Below, one piece after another: positions 32,588-40,667 of a DNA stretch of 64,000 bases (its first letter is position 1; the number at the start of each line of letters is the position of its first letter). Location of the stretch: the IMG/VR virus record IMGVR_UViG_3300048014_000057, positions 80,860-144,859 of that record; one strand, given 5' to 3'. Source of the DNA: a virus. The notes under the pieces are model-generated. The model worked only from the letters and a program-made list of their open reading frames with translations, ran no database searches and had not been told where the DNA came from. Made by a program: the position numbers and the translations under genes.

Positions 32588-33016
32588 ATGAAAAGATATT
32601 CCTGTGGGCTGATTTTTAATCAGAATAATTCTGAAATTTTACTTATTAGAAAAAATCGTCCTGCCAATCAAATTGGGATGTTTAATGGTATTGGCGGAAA
32701 GACAGAAGAAGGTGAAACTATTTTATATAGTATAATTAGAGAATCCCATGAAGAAACTACTATAAAAGATGAAGCATGGATTTCTATTTGTGACTTAAAA
32801 GGAAAAGATTTCTATATTGGATTTTATGCAATTTATGATCAAGATTTTTCATTAATTCAACCATTAACTGATGAATATCTTTATCCAATGAAGGTAAAAG
32901 ATATTTTTGATCAAAACTATTATTTTTATAATTATATAATGCCTAATCTTAGAGTGGTTATTTCATTAGCTCTAGATAATTCCGGTATTATTCTTCCAAT
33001 TCTTTTGGAGGAATAA
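32588..33016 (+). CDS. Nudix hydrolase
   Basis: 142 residues. The Nudix box GIGGKTEEGETILYSIIRESHEE (about 35-58) is complete, with the REx2EE helix. It would hydrolyse a nucleoside diphosphate linked to another group, such as oxidised dNTPs, ADP-ribose or NAD-like compounds. ADP-ribose handling is conceivable given the ADP-ribosyltransferase-like genes at 51453 and 55325, but that is speculation. GGAGAT upstream. Confidence 0.85.
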   Translation: MKRYSCGLIFNQNNSEILLIRKNRPANQIGMFNGIGGKTEEGETILYSIIRESHEETTIKDEAWISICDLKGKDFYIGFYAIYDQDFSLIQPLTDEYLYPMKVKDIFDQNYYFYNYIMPNLRVVISLALDNSGIILPILLEE

Positions 33017-33017
33017 A

Positions 33018-33293
33018 ATGTCATATAATCCGTTACCTGATTATAGAAGTGTTGTAGAAAAATGGGGTTCATGTCATATAGAAATTTATGATGATTTATT
33101 AAGAAATATATTAACTTGGGAAGATTTGTTAGTAGAAAATTGTTCATGGACAGGAGAAATTAATTGTAATAATAAAATATATTATTGTGAAATTAAATCA
33201 CCTAAATTATCACCAGGATATCACGGAGTAATGAATATTGTTATTGATTGGGAAGAATTATATTATTATTTAAAAAAAAATTTAGACACATAA
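33018..33293 (+). CDS. Hypothetical protein
   Basis: 91 residues. YNPLPDYRSVVEKWGSCHIEIYDDLLRN, then CSWTGEINCNNKIYYCEIKSPKLSPGYHG. Cys-containing small soluble protein; not recognised. It is one base after the Nudix stop with TTGGAGG as ribosome binding site. Confidence 0.5.
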   Translation: MSYNPLPDYRSVVEKWGSCHIEIYDDLLRNILTWEDLLVENCSWTGEINCNNKIYYCEIKSPKLSPGYHGVMNIVIDWEELYYYLKKNLDT

Positions 33294-33309
33294 AAAAGGA
33301 AATAAAAAT

Positions 33310-33384
33310 TGCACGCTAGAAAAAATAGACCAAGAACCGGAAGAAGAAAAATTGGATCAAAGAAAAGACGAGCTAAAAGATTAA
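33310..33384 (+). CDS. Possible very short Arg/Lys-rich peptide
   Basis: TTG start with AAGGAAATAAAA upstream reads MHARKNRPRTGRRKIGS and stops after roughly 24 residues. Strikingly basic, like a nucleic-acid-binding peptide. A base count in this A-rich stretch is easy to misread, and a shift would give a different but still basic C-terminus, so the end is tentative. Confidence 0.25.
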   Translation, partial: CTLEKIDQEPEEEKLDQRKDELKD

Positions 33385-33408
33385 ATAAAAAGAGATAAGG
33401 ATTATTTA

Positions 33409-34410
33409 ATGAACATAATAATGAAGACCACATTTGGGTCGCATTTATATGGTACGAATACAGAAACTTCAGATAAAGATTATAAATCTATATATATTCC
33501 AGATGCAAATGATATTTTATTACAAAGAATAAAAGAATCGATCTCTCAAAAAAGAGAAAAAAACGCATTTGAAAAAAATAATTCCAATGATATTGATGAA
33601 GAAATTTATTCTCTTGATAAATTTTTAAAATTAGTGTCGGAAGGTCAAACTGTTTCTTTGGATATGTTATTTACAAATAATAAATTTATTTTAGAAAAAA
33701 ATTATATATGGAATAGAATTGTTAGTAATCGTCATAGATTACTTACCAAGAATTGTAAAGCTGCTATTGGTTATTGTCGTCAACAAGCCAATAAATATGG
33801 AATTAAAGGTTCAAGAGTAGCTGCTGTAAGAGACACTTTAGATTTTTTAAATCATCTTGTTCAAATAATGGGTAATAATAAAAAACTTGGAAATTATGCA
33901 TCTAAAATTGATGTATTTGTTCAAGGAAAAGAATTTATTTCTATTGATGATATTACATTACCTAATAGTGATATAATAAGACATTTAACAGTATGTAATA
34001 GAAAATTACCCTATACATCTTCTGTAAGTAACGCATATTCAATAGTAAAAAATATTTTTAATGAATATGGAAAAAGAGCCTTACAAGCCGAAAAAAATGA
34101 AGGCATTGATTGGAAAGCTCTTTCACATGCTGTTAGAATTGCTTAACAAACCATTGAAATTTTTCAAACTGGCAATATAGAATTTCCACGTCGTAATTCA
34201 TCTTTTCTTAAAAATATTAAAGCTGGTGAATATTCATATGGATTTGTGTCAAGTCTAATTGATAATCTTTTAATTAGAGTTGAAGAAGAAAGTGTAAAAT
34301 CTTATTTACCAGATAATGTAGATAAAAAATGGATTGAAAATTTTCTTGTTGACATTTATGGAGATGTAGTGTACGATTATTATCGTGATAATTATTATGA
34401 TGGAGAATGA
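33409..34410 (+). pseudogene. Nucleotidyltransferase (COG3541-like) with an in-frame TAA
   Basis: The first 245 codons start MNIIMKTTFGSHLYGTNTETSDKDYK, a nucleotidyltransferase core (GSxxxGT, SDxD). TAA at 34144-34146 follows HAVRIA. The same frame then stays open for 87 codons (QTIEIFQTGNIEFPR, LKNIKAGEYS) to TGA at 34408-34410, and this tail is what the family carries after HAVR. A single C-to-T change (CAA to TAA) would explain it. The next gene's ATG overlaps the old stop (ATGA). Either a recent nonsense mutation, an enzyme shortened at the C-terminus, or stop read-through (TAA followed by CAA). Confidence 0.75.
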
Positions 34411-34661
34411 AAATGGGTTTCAAACAGGATGTCGAATTTTCCTTAATACACAAGTATATTTGGACACATTCTATATCTCAAATTATTTGGATAGGAATTA
34501 AAATCTTAATAATAAGAGGAATGCTTTTGTTGGTATTTCTTGGGATACTTTTTGGTTTAGTTAATTTGGGAGATATTTCACGTCATCAAAACCAAATTAA
34601 TCAAGAAAAATTTAATAAATGTATTTTAGAAAATCCTTCTAATACAAAAATATGTTATTAA
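34407..34661 (+). CDS. Small single-pass membrane protein
   Basis: 84 residues, ATG overlapping the ancestral nucleotidyltransferase stop. One strong hydrophobic segment (about 28-52, IWIGIKILIIRGMLLLVFLGILFG) and a polar C-terminus ending TKICY. Unknown. If the premature stop upstream is real, coupling to this gene would be lost unless ribosomes initiate on TGGAGA. Confidence 0.5.
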   Translation: MKMGFKQDVEFSLIHKYIWTHSISQIIWIGIKILIIRGMLLLVFLGILFGLVNLGDISRHQNQINQEKFNKCILENPSNTKICY

Positions 34662-34668
34662 AAAAATA

Positions 34669-34715
34669 AAATTCTCCTTTTATAATAAATATATAAAATC
34701 ATAAAAGGAGAATTT
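34669..34715 (+). promoter_or_regulatory. Late promoter inside a 15-bp inverted repeat hiding the spanin RBS
   Basis: AAATTCTCCTTTTAT (34669-34683) and ATAAAAGGAGAATTT (34701-34715) are perfectly complementary. The 17-base loop holds AATAAATA (34684-34691). The 3' arm contains the Shine-Dalgarno AAAGGAG of the i-spanin. Read-through RNA would form the hairpin; RNA begun at the promoter would lack the 5' arm and expose the site. Confidence 0.75.
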
Positions 34716-34718
34716 AAA

Positions 34719-35075
34719 ATTATTACATTTCTTCTAAGTCCTTTGGGTAAAATTGTTGGATATGCATTAGGATTAATATCACTTGCTGGTGTTATTTTTG
34801 GATGGTATGAATTACAGATTTCAAATGCTAAAAAAGAAGCATTAATTTCTTTTAATCAAAAACAATTAGAACAAGTTGTTAAAGATCAAAAAACTTTATC
34901 TGATGAAATGCAAAATTTACAAATAAAAGAAAAAACAATAGAAGATGAAAATACAAAATTAAATAATACTATAAAAGATGTATCTTCTGCTGCTGAATTA
35001 GCTATTAAAAATTCCACAGATAAACAATTTGATCCTATCTTTAATCAAATTTTGAAATCATTAAAAGGAAAATAA
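34719..35075 (+). CDS. Inner-membrane spanin (Rz-like), AUU start
   Basis: About 118 residues. The nearest conventional start is TTG 34743, but AAAGGAG sits eight bases before ATT 34719, giving ITFLLSPLGKIVGYALG, a normal i-spanin N-terminus. A single TM segment (about 10-30) is followed by a long coiled coil (KEALISFNQKQLEQVVKDQ...). It would span the periplasm with the o-spanin to fuse the two membranes at lysis. It is followed two bases later by the o-spanin gene. Confidence 0.8.
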   Translation: MITFLLSPLGKIVGYALGLISLAGVIFGWYELQISNAKKEALISFNQKQLEQVVKDQKTLSDEMQNLQIKEKTIEDENTKLNNTIKDVSSAAELAIKNSTDKQFDPIFNQILKSLKGK

Positions 35076-35076
35076 T

Positions 35077-35349
35077 ATGAAAAAATTTATAATTGGAAGT
35101 ATTTTTTTATTTTTATCTGGTTGTGCTTCTGCTCCTGTTCCTGTTAATATTATAACGACTAAATATAAAGTTGTGATTCCTCCTGCATCTATGTTAAGGT
35201 GTGGTCAGGTTAAATTACCTGATATTTTTTTTGATAATAAAGGAGTTGCACAAAGTTATATTAAACTTTGGAAGCATAATCAATTTTGTAGCAATAACAT
35301 GAAAGCAATTAAAAATTATTTTAATGAGGCACAAAGCACTGTAAAATAG
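35077..35349 (+). CDS. Outer-membrane lipoprotein spanin (Rz1-like)
   Basis: 90 residues with signal peptide and lipobox FLSGC (lipidated Cys16), then Pro-containing SAPVPVN and a short periplasmic region with two further Cys. Directly downstream of the i-spanin, as separate rather than nested genes. It anchors the spanin complex in the outer membrane. A hallmark of a Gram-negative host. Confidence 0.8.
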   Translation: MKKFIIGSIFLFLSGCASAPVPVNIITTKYKVVIPPASMLRCGQVKLPDIFFDNKGVAQSYIKLWKHNQFCSNNMKAIKNYFNEAQSTVK

Positions 35350-35358
35350 GAAGTTAAT

Positions 35359-35565
35359 ATGAGTGATATAAATGATTTCGTCATTGTTTGTGATGAAACA
35401 AATAATAATAAAAAAAGTATAAAAAATAGAGAATTAAATATTTCTTTTTATATTCCTATAGATGAAGTAAAATATTATGCTTCTTTTGATTGTATTAATG
35501 ATAAAATAGAAAATATTAATATAAAACTCTATATAGAGTTGGTGAGTATTGGTATGAAGAAATAA
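35359..35565 (+). CDS. Small hypothetical protein
   Basis: 68 residues: MSDINDFVIVCDETNNNKKSIKNREL then YYASFDCINDKIENINIKLYIELVSIGMKK. Soluble, beta-like. Unrecognised. AGGAAG upstream; between the spanin pair and TMP kinase. Confidence 0.45.
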   Translation: MSDINDFVIVCDETNNNKKSIKNRELNISFYIPIDEVKYYASFDCINDKIENINIKLYIELVSIGMKK

Positions 35566-35579
35566 TATAAGGAAATTTT

Positions 35580-36206
35580 ATGAGTAAATTTTATGTTATA
35601 GAAGGTGGAGAAGGTGTCGGAAAATCCACACAAATTAACCTATTACAAGAATATTTTGAAAAAAATAACATTCCGTCTATAAAAACCAAAGAGCCTGGAG
35701 GTTCTTATATAGCAGAAAAGATTGGTCAGCTTATATTATCCCAAGCTGCCGATATTGATGAATTAACAACATTTTATCTTTTTCAGGCTTCACGAAGAGA
35801 ACATCTTATCAATACTATTATTCCTAATTTAAAACAAGGTAATATTGTAATTTGTGATAGATATTATGATTCTACAGATGTTTATCAAAATAAAATTCCT
35901 GTAGAGTTTCGTAATAGGTGTAAATTAGAAACATTAAAAGTTGACAATTATTATGATTCTTATTCAGTTCCTAATGTAGTTTTTCTACTTGATTTAGATG
36001 CCAAAAAAGCCTTAGAAAGAGTAAAAAATAGAGTAAAACTTAATAATTATTATGATAATGTTTCTCTTGAAATTTTTGAAGAAAGAAGAAGACTATATTT
36101 AGAAATTGCCAAAAAAAATCCTAGAATATATGTTATAAATGCTGATAGAGAAAAAAATGAAATTCATGAAGAAATAATTCAAATTATAAAGGATAAATTA
36201 AAATGA
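35580..36206 (+). CDS. tmk: Thymidylate kinase
   Basis: 208 residues. P-loop EGGEGVGKSTQ (9-18), TKEPGG (DR-loop area), TFYLFQASRREHL, VICDRYYDSTDVYQ (DRY) and a lid DAKKALERVKNR. It phosphorylates dTMP to dTDP and thereby follows ThyX. AAGGAAATTTT before the ATG; its stop overlaps the vWA gene. Confidence 0.9.
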   Translation: MSKFYVIEGGEGVGKSTQINLLQEYFEKNNIPSIKTKEPGGSYIAEKIGQLILSQAADIDELTTFYLFQASRREHLINTIIPNLKQGNIVICDRYYDSTDVYQNKIPVEFRNRCKLETLKVDNYYDSYSVPNVVFLLDLDAKKALERVKNRVKLNNYYDNVSLEIFEERRRLYLEIAKKNPRIYVINADREKNEIHEEIIQIIKDKLK

Positions 36207-37216
36207 AAACATATGTTGGAATTGTAAGAGATCATTCGGCTTCTATGCGTCCTTTACAAAAAGGAGCTATTAACGATTATAATCTTCTCATTGACGGAAT
36301 TAAAAATTCTGTACAAGGGTTTAATCAAGAAGCCTATGTTACAGTAGTAGAATGTGGAGTTGGTTATTTAGCCGATGTAAGAGTTAAAGAAAAAAATGTA
36401 AATATTAATAATATAAAACATTTAACAACATATGAAACAAATGGTTCTGGTACTCCATTATTTGATTCGGTAGGCACTATTGTTAAAGAATTAGAAAATA
36501 TTGGTGATAATAGTTCTGATTCTGCATATTTACTTATGGTAGTTACTGATGGACAAAATAATGTATATAAACAATTTGATGGTCCTTCTATTTCTAGAAT
36601 TATTAAAACTTTACAAGCAACAGATAAATGGACATTTGTATTTAGAGTACCCGAAGGATATGCATCTGAATTAATTAGACTTGGCATTCCTTCTGGAAAT
36701 ATTATGGAATGGGAACAGACTGATAAAGGTATTGTTGAGTCCAGTGTAATTAATCAACAAGCTACTCAATCTTATTTTACAGCAAGATCATTAGGTCAAA
36801 CATCTACTTCTAGATATTATACAGATTTAAGTAATGTAAAAATATCGGAAGTTAAACAGGTATTAGAAGATGTTACTGATAAAGTTCATATTTCATGGAT
36901 TCCATTTCATTATCATGGAAAAATGATTCGTGAATTTTGTGAAGAAACTTTTGGAGAATATAGAATTGGTTCTGCATATTATCAATTAACAAAACCAGAA
37001 AAATTGCAAGAAACTAAGAAAATTTGTATTAAACATCTTAAATCAGGAAAAACATATACTGGTTCCTACGCTCGTACAGTCTTAGGACTTCCTTCTTATG
37101 GTGAAGTTAAAATTGCACCTAAAGATCATGGTCAATATGAAATCTTTATTCAATCAACTTCTGTTAATAGAAAATTAATTGGTGATACGAGATTGTTATA
37201 TTACAAAACTTTATAA
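36203..37216 (+). CDS. von Willebrand factor A domain protein
   Basis: 337 residues. MKTYVGIVRDHSASMRPL gives the MIDAS DxSxS motif at 10-14. GSGTPLFDSVGTIV supplies the MIDAS Thr and YLLMVVTDGQNN the Asp. The C-terminal third (VHISWIPFHYHGKMIREFCEE) is a separate domain of unknown type. Found in other phages, function not known; it may bind a metal-dependent protein partner. Co-translated with TMP kinase. Confidence 0.75.
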   Translation: MKTYVGIVRDHSASMRPLQKGAINDYNLLIDGIKNSVQGFNQEAYVTVVECGVGYLADVRVKEKNVNINNIKHLTTYETNGSGTPLFDSVGTIVKELENIGDNSSDSAYLLMVVTDGQNNVYKQFDGPSISRIIKTLQATDKWTFVFRVPEGYASELIRLGIPSGNIMEWEQTDKGIVESSVINQQATQSYFTARSLGQTSTSRYYTDLSNVKISEVKQVLEDVTDKVHISWIPFHYHGKMIREFCEETFGEYRIGSAYYQLTKPEKLQETKKICIKHLKSGKTYTGSYARTVLGLPSYGEVKIAPKDHGQYEIFIQSTSVNRKLIGDTRLLYYKTL

Positions 37217-37227
37217 GGAAATATAAA

Positions 37228-37485
37228 ATAAAAAATATAGTTGGAATTACTCAAGTTATTGAAGTTGAAATAGATGAAACAAAATTTACTTATGAATTTA
37301 TGAAAGAATTTATAGAATCATTCTATAAATTCAATTGTATTGAAGAACATATTGAATTTCTTGCACAATTATATGCAAGAGGAATAATTCATGATTTTTC
37401 TGATTTTATAGAAGGTTATGGAAATCCTAAAGATTTTGGTATTAAGTTTAGAGTTCTAGATATTTCATCTGAATTAAATGCCTAG
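37228..37485 (+). CDS. Small hypothetical protein with AUA start
   Basis: 85 residues. No ATG is present at the proper place: AAGGAA ends seven bases before ATA 37228, which would give (M)KNIVGITQVIEVEIDETKFTYEF; the first ATG lies 24 codons later without a ribosome binding site. The rest is acidic and helical (FIESFYKFNCIEEHIEFLAQLYARG). Unrecognised. It converges on and overlaps the end of the gp15 gene. Confidence 0.6.
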   Translation: MKNIVGITQVIEVEIDETKFTYEFMKEFIESFYKFNCIEEHIEFLAQLYARGIIHDFSDFIEGYGNPKDFGIKFRVLDISSELNA

Positions 37486-38295
37486 ATAAAAATAAGGATC
37501 AGCATTAGGTGCAAGAGTAGTTGTTACGATAAAATCATCGGAAGTATTAGAAACATAAACATAAGAATAAGCATTGGAAGATATTGAATTATTAGAGATA
37601 TCTTCCATACCAAAATTCTTATAGTAATTATTGGAAGAAATATTGTCGGAAACATAAATGCCCACATTGGCAAGATTAATGACAGGGGAAGTTTTAATAG
37701 GACCATAAAAGGCACCTTTTAGAGTAAAACCCAAAACCCAAATTATTACAGACCTATTTTTAAAATTTGAATTTTCATCATCATCAAGTTTAACTCCATT
37801 TAAGATAATAGGAACATCTGTAGGAGGAATATCCGGAAACATAATTGCTCTAATTGTAAAATCTGGTGTAAAAAAAGGAAGTATTTGTTCTAGAATTTTT
37901 GTTCCATCTTCATTATTTTTTACATATATATAAACCTCAAAATGAATATCATAAGGAACCGGATTATAATTAAATGTTACAGAAGAATTAGAAGAAGAAA
38001 GATTAGTAAAATTTCTTCCAATAGTATTAAATTTTCTGGTGGTATCATAAACAATATCCTTGATTTCAAAGGATATTACAGGTAAAATAATTGCATCTTC
38101 TCTATTAATAGCAGGGTCAGAAATAACTCTAGTTAACATTTTTTCTTTTTTAGCATATTGAATTGGTACATTAACAATTTGAGTTACATTATTAGAAGAA
38201 TCATTTCTATTAATTATTAGATTATTAAATACTGATCCCATTAAAAAAACATATTTTTTAATTGTAGAATAATAAAAATAATCGTTATTTAACAA
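37474..38295 (-). CDS. 15: Tail sheath terminator/completion protein (T4 gp15-like)
   Basis: 273 residues, TTG start with AAAAGGA upstream. MLNNDYFYYSTIKKYVFLMGSVFNNLIINR, VNVPIQYAKKEKMLTRV and LPVISFEIKDIVYDTTRK fit the gp15 family pattern (YY.TIRKY...FG..FN...I.R; VPI.Y..KEK). It caps the top of the tail and connects sheath and tube to the neck. Last of the gp13-gp14-(small)-gp15 series. Confidence 0.85.
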   Translation of the reverse strand: MLNNDYFYYSTIKKYVFLMGSVFNNLIINRNDSSNNVTQIVNVPIQYAKKEKMLTRVISDPAINREDAIILPVISFEIKDIVYDTTRKFNTIGRNFTNLSSSNSSVTFNYNPVPYDIHFEVYIYVKNNEDGTKILEQILPFFTPDFTIRAIMFPDIPPTDVPIILNGVKLDDDENSNFKNRSVIIWVLGFTLKGAFYGPIKTSPVINLANVGIYVSDNISSNNYYKNFGMEDISNNSISSNAYSYVYVSNTSDDFIVTTTLAPNADPYFYLGI

Positions 38296-38308
38296 TTATA
38301 TATTCCTT

Positions 38309-38518
38309 TTATGAAAAATATAATTGATATATTTTAAAAGACATTTCTTTAATATCTTCCATCATTACATTTTCATCCATTGTGTCATCAGGCATCATTC
38401 CATCATTATTTCCAGAACTTTCTCCACCATCGGAGTCATTAGTTTCATATCCCATGTTATCGCTTCCTGTAGTATCATTAGGATGTATTGATGCATGAAT
38501 CATATTTTTATTTTTCAT
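38309..38518 (-). CDS. Small acidic protein with IHASIH motif
   Basis: 69 residues, AAAAGGA upstream and AATAAATA (38537-38544) before that. MKNKNMIHASIHPNDTTGSD, then a Gly/Asp/Ser-rich acidic middle and MMEDIKEMSFKIYQLYF. Shares IHASIH..D with the tandem-repeat protein at 3722. Unknown; its place among neck genes suggests a virion-assembly role. Confidence 0.45.
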   Translation of the reverse strand: MKNKNMIHASIHPNDTTGSDNMGYETNDSDGGESSGNNDGMMPDDTMDENVMMEDIKEMSFKIYQLYFS

Positions 38519-38541
38519 TAAATTTTCCTTTTAATTATTTA

Positions 38542-39276
38542 TTAAGAAACGAAACCAAATGGATTAGATTCCGATGTAGAAACAAGAGGAATAACATCTG
38601 TATTAAGTGTATCTTCATCGGTTATTATATCAATATTTTGTACATCATAAGATTCGAGAGTAATTCTATTACCATTTTCATCTGTGAGAATTGATCCTTC
38701 ATCTGATTGTACAACATTATCAAGAATATTTAATGAAGAAAGAGTTTGTATAGAATCAATTTCTGATATTTCTGTATTAAATGTTTCATTGGAATATTCA
38801 AATAATTCACAAGTTAATCTATAAAGGGGAAGAACACCAAGAGGATAAAAAATTTCTTTATTATTAGTAAATTTAACTTGAAAACATTTTTGATTTAATT
38901 TAAAATATATTAAATCTCCTTCATCTGGTCTTTCAGAATTTGATATTGGTTTTATTGTTCTATCAAATATTCTTTTTGGTATTGTAACTGTTATTTGGTC
39001 TCTAATTTCAAGTCCAAATTTAGAAAAAATATCTTTTTGTCCTCCGAATCCATCAATAGATTCTAAATAACAAATTGTTTCTATTGCATTTGTATATGAT
39101 GATTGATCATCTGTTTCATAAATTTTATCAAAATTTACAATATTTCTTGGTATATAATAAATTTCAATTCCTGCCATTTGAACAGCTTGACAAAGTAAAT
39201 CCTGATATAACTCTTGTTCTGGTTGAAAATTATATCTATTAAAAAAAGGATTAAGATAATTTTGTGGAGTTGTCAT
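38542..39276 (-). CDS. 14: Neck protein (T4 gp14-like)
   Basis: 244 residues: NPFFNRYNFQPEQELYQDLLCQAVQMAGIEIYYIPR, then FDKIYETDDQSSY, FGGQKDIFSKFGLEIRDQ and GDLIYFKLNQKCFQVKF. This matches gp14 (E..LY.DL......G....YIPR; GD.I......K.F.V.F). Part of the neck joining head and tail. The acidic C-terminal extension (about 175-244) is longer than the core needs. Confidence 0.85.
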   Translation of the reverse strand: MTTPQNYLNPFFNRYNFQPEQELYQDLLCQAVQMAGIEIYYIPRNIVNFDKIYETDDQSSYTNAIETICYLESIDGFGGQKDIFSKFGLEIRDQITVTIPKRIFDRTIKPISNSERPDEGDLIYFKLNQKCFQVKFTNNKEIFYPLGVLPLYRLTCELFEYSNETFNTEISEIDSIQTLSSLNILDNVVQSDEGSILTDENGNRITLESYDVQNIDIITDEDTLNTDVIPLVSTSESNPFGFVS

Positions 39277-39290
39277 TTATTATTTTTATT

Positions 39291-40028
39291 TTAACCGATA
39301 AACATATTAGGTGGTATAGAAAATGCTTTAAGTAATTTCTTTTCTAATCTTTCTATTTCCATAGTAGCATCATTATATATTTTTTGTCCATTTAATTTTA
39401 TTTGTCCAGGCATAGGCAATTCCATCAGACTTAAAATTGATCCCCATCTTTGTTTTATTTGTGCGGTACAATAATCCTGTGCCCATTTATCACTCCATAA
39501 ACCAGAATAAACCGTAGGATCAAGAACCATGTAACATTCTACACAAAGAAACTCCCCAACTGTAATTTGATCCCAATCCATATCCAAGTAACAAATATTA
39601 TTATGACGATTATAACGAATAGGTTGTTGTCCAACTAACATTTGTTCTAAAAATTGTACATGCTCCATAACCATATAATAAGGAATTAAGGAAACATTGG
39701 AAATATTATAAAGATCATTAATGACGAATTGATATCTCATATTAAAAAGAGAATTGGTATTTAAAGCATCACCAATAGGAAAAAGTCTAACAGCACCAAT
39801 AATATTTTGAGGAAGAGTAATATAACGATTCTGAATATCCTGTTCTGTTACAGAATAAGTATAATATGTTTTATCACTTCCTTCCATATGATATGTTGCA
39901 TATAAATATAACATAGCATCTACAGCATCATCAACTTGTTCTTCTGAAACATTTATTTGAATTACTGGTGCGCCGAGTTTACGTAGACAATAATTTTTAA
40001 AATCTTGACGATTAGTAGGTACAGTCAT
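39291..40028 (-). CDS. 13: Neck protein (T4 gp13-like)
   Basis: 245 residues: NRQDFKNYCLRKLGAPVIQINVSEEQVDDAVDAMLYLY, then VRLFPIG, YYMVMEHVQFLEQML and WSDKWAQDYCTAQIKQRWGSILS. The LG.PVI.INV...QVDD and WGS.L motifs are gp13 hallmarks. It forms the neck ring under the portal. ATG with AAAAAGGA seven bases upstream; that ribosome binding site is part of an inverted repeat with the preceding terminator. Confidence 0.9.
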   Translation of the reverse strand: MTVPTNRQDFKNYCLRKLGAPVIQINVSEEQVDDAVDAMLYLYATYHMEGSDKTYYTYSVTEQDIQNRYITLPQNIIGAVRLFPIGDALNTNSLFNMRYQFVINDLYNISNVSLIPYYMVMEHVQFLEQMLVGQQPIRYNRHNNICYLDMDWDQITVGEFLCVECYMVLDPTVYSGLWSDKWAQDYCTAQIKQRWGSILSLMELPMPGQIKLNGQKIYNDATMEIERLEKKLLKAFSIPPNMFIG

Positions 40029-40034
40029 TTAAAA

Positions 40035-40072
40035 TCCTTTTTATATATTTATTCAAAACACAAAAAAAAGGA
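40035..40072 (-). promoter_or_regulatory. Late-promoter motif inside an inverted repeat hiding the gp13 RBS
   Basis: Minus-strand order: TCCTTTTT (40072-40065), AATAAATA (40053-40046), AAAAAGGA (40042-40035, the gp13 ribosome binding site). The 5' arm is also the trailing arm and T-tract of the terminator at 40066-40095. Confidence 0.55.
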
Positions 40073-40095
40073 CTATCAATTAAGATAGTCCTTTT
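40066..40095 (-). terminator. Rho-independent terminator
   Basis: A perfect 12-bp stem, AAAAGGACTATC with GATAGTCCTTTT, and a 6-base loop (40078-40083), followed on the minus strand by a T-tract. It ends the 40121-40609 gene's transcript. Confidence 0.9.
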
Positions 40096-40120
40096 AAAAT
40101 AAAGTTTTTACTTTTATTTA

Positions 40121-40609
40121 TTATTCTGTTTTTTCTTCTTTTTCTATTTCATCTTTCTCACATTCTACATCAATAAGTTTTACTTCCCAAAATTCATCTC
40201 TTTTCAGAAGAAAATTATATAAACATTTTGCATCTTTTTCTGTTTCTACCTCATAATATTCATTCCCAGAAGAAGTTTTGAAAAGAATATAATATTCATT
40301 ATATTTTGCTAGTTCTTCATTATTACTTACATTTATATTTTCTGTATTAAGATTTTCTAGATAATCAACAGAAACATATTTTTTATTTATTGCTTTTCTG
40401 ATTAATTCCTCAAAATATGAATAATTAATAATTGTATTTTTATCTTGATATGCGTTTATAATTTCCTTACAATCTTCTAGATTAAAACCAGTTTGACTTT
40501 TCATTTCTCTGACTTGACCAATTAAATTAGGAAAATCTGTAGTTACATTTACAACTATATCCTTAACACGTTCGATAAGAGCGTTTAACATTTGATATGC
40601 CATAATCAT
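40121..40609 (-). CDS. Hypothetical acidic protein
   Basis: 162 residues from ATG 40609, or 160 from ATG 40603. An N-terminal helical part (LNALIERVKDIVVNVTTDFPNL, SQTGFNLEDCKEIINAY) is followed by an alpha/beta part (YILFKTSSGNEYYEVETEKDAKCL) and a highly acidic tail (CEKDEIEKEEKTE). Unrecognised. It has its own sigma-70-type promoter and terminator, so it is a single-gene unit probably expressed early, within the late block. Confidence 0.5.
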   Translation of the reverse strand: MIMAYQMLNALIERVKDIVVNVTTDFPNLIGQVREMKSQTGFNLEDCKEIINAYQDKNTIINYSYFEELIRKAINKKYVSVDYLENLNTENINVSNNEELAKYNEYYILFKTSSGNEYYEVETEKDAKCLYNFLLKRDEFWEVKLIDVECEKDEIEKEEKTE

Positions 40610-40638
40610 TTTTTACTCTCCTTTTATTCGAGGATTTC

Positions 40639-40667
40639 AATATAGGAAATATTTTTTAGAATGTCAA
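40639..40667 (-). promoter_or_regulatory. Sigma-70-type promoter
   Basis: On the minus strand TTGACA (40667-40662), 17-base spacer, TATATT (40644-40639), then AAAGGAG and the ATG of the 40121-40609 gene. Confidence 0.75.

Noticed and set aside
40121-40609. Ribosomal protein L7/L12-like domain in the acidic protein
   Set aside because: Only a vague resemblance (TGFNLEDCKEII); length and other motifs do not fit.
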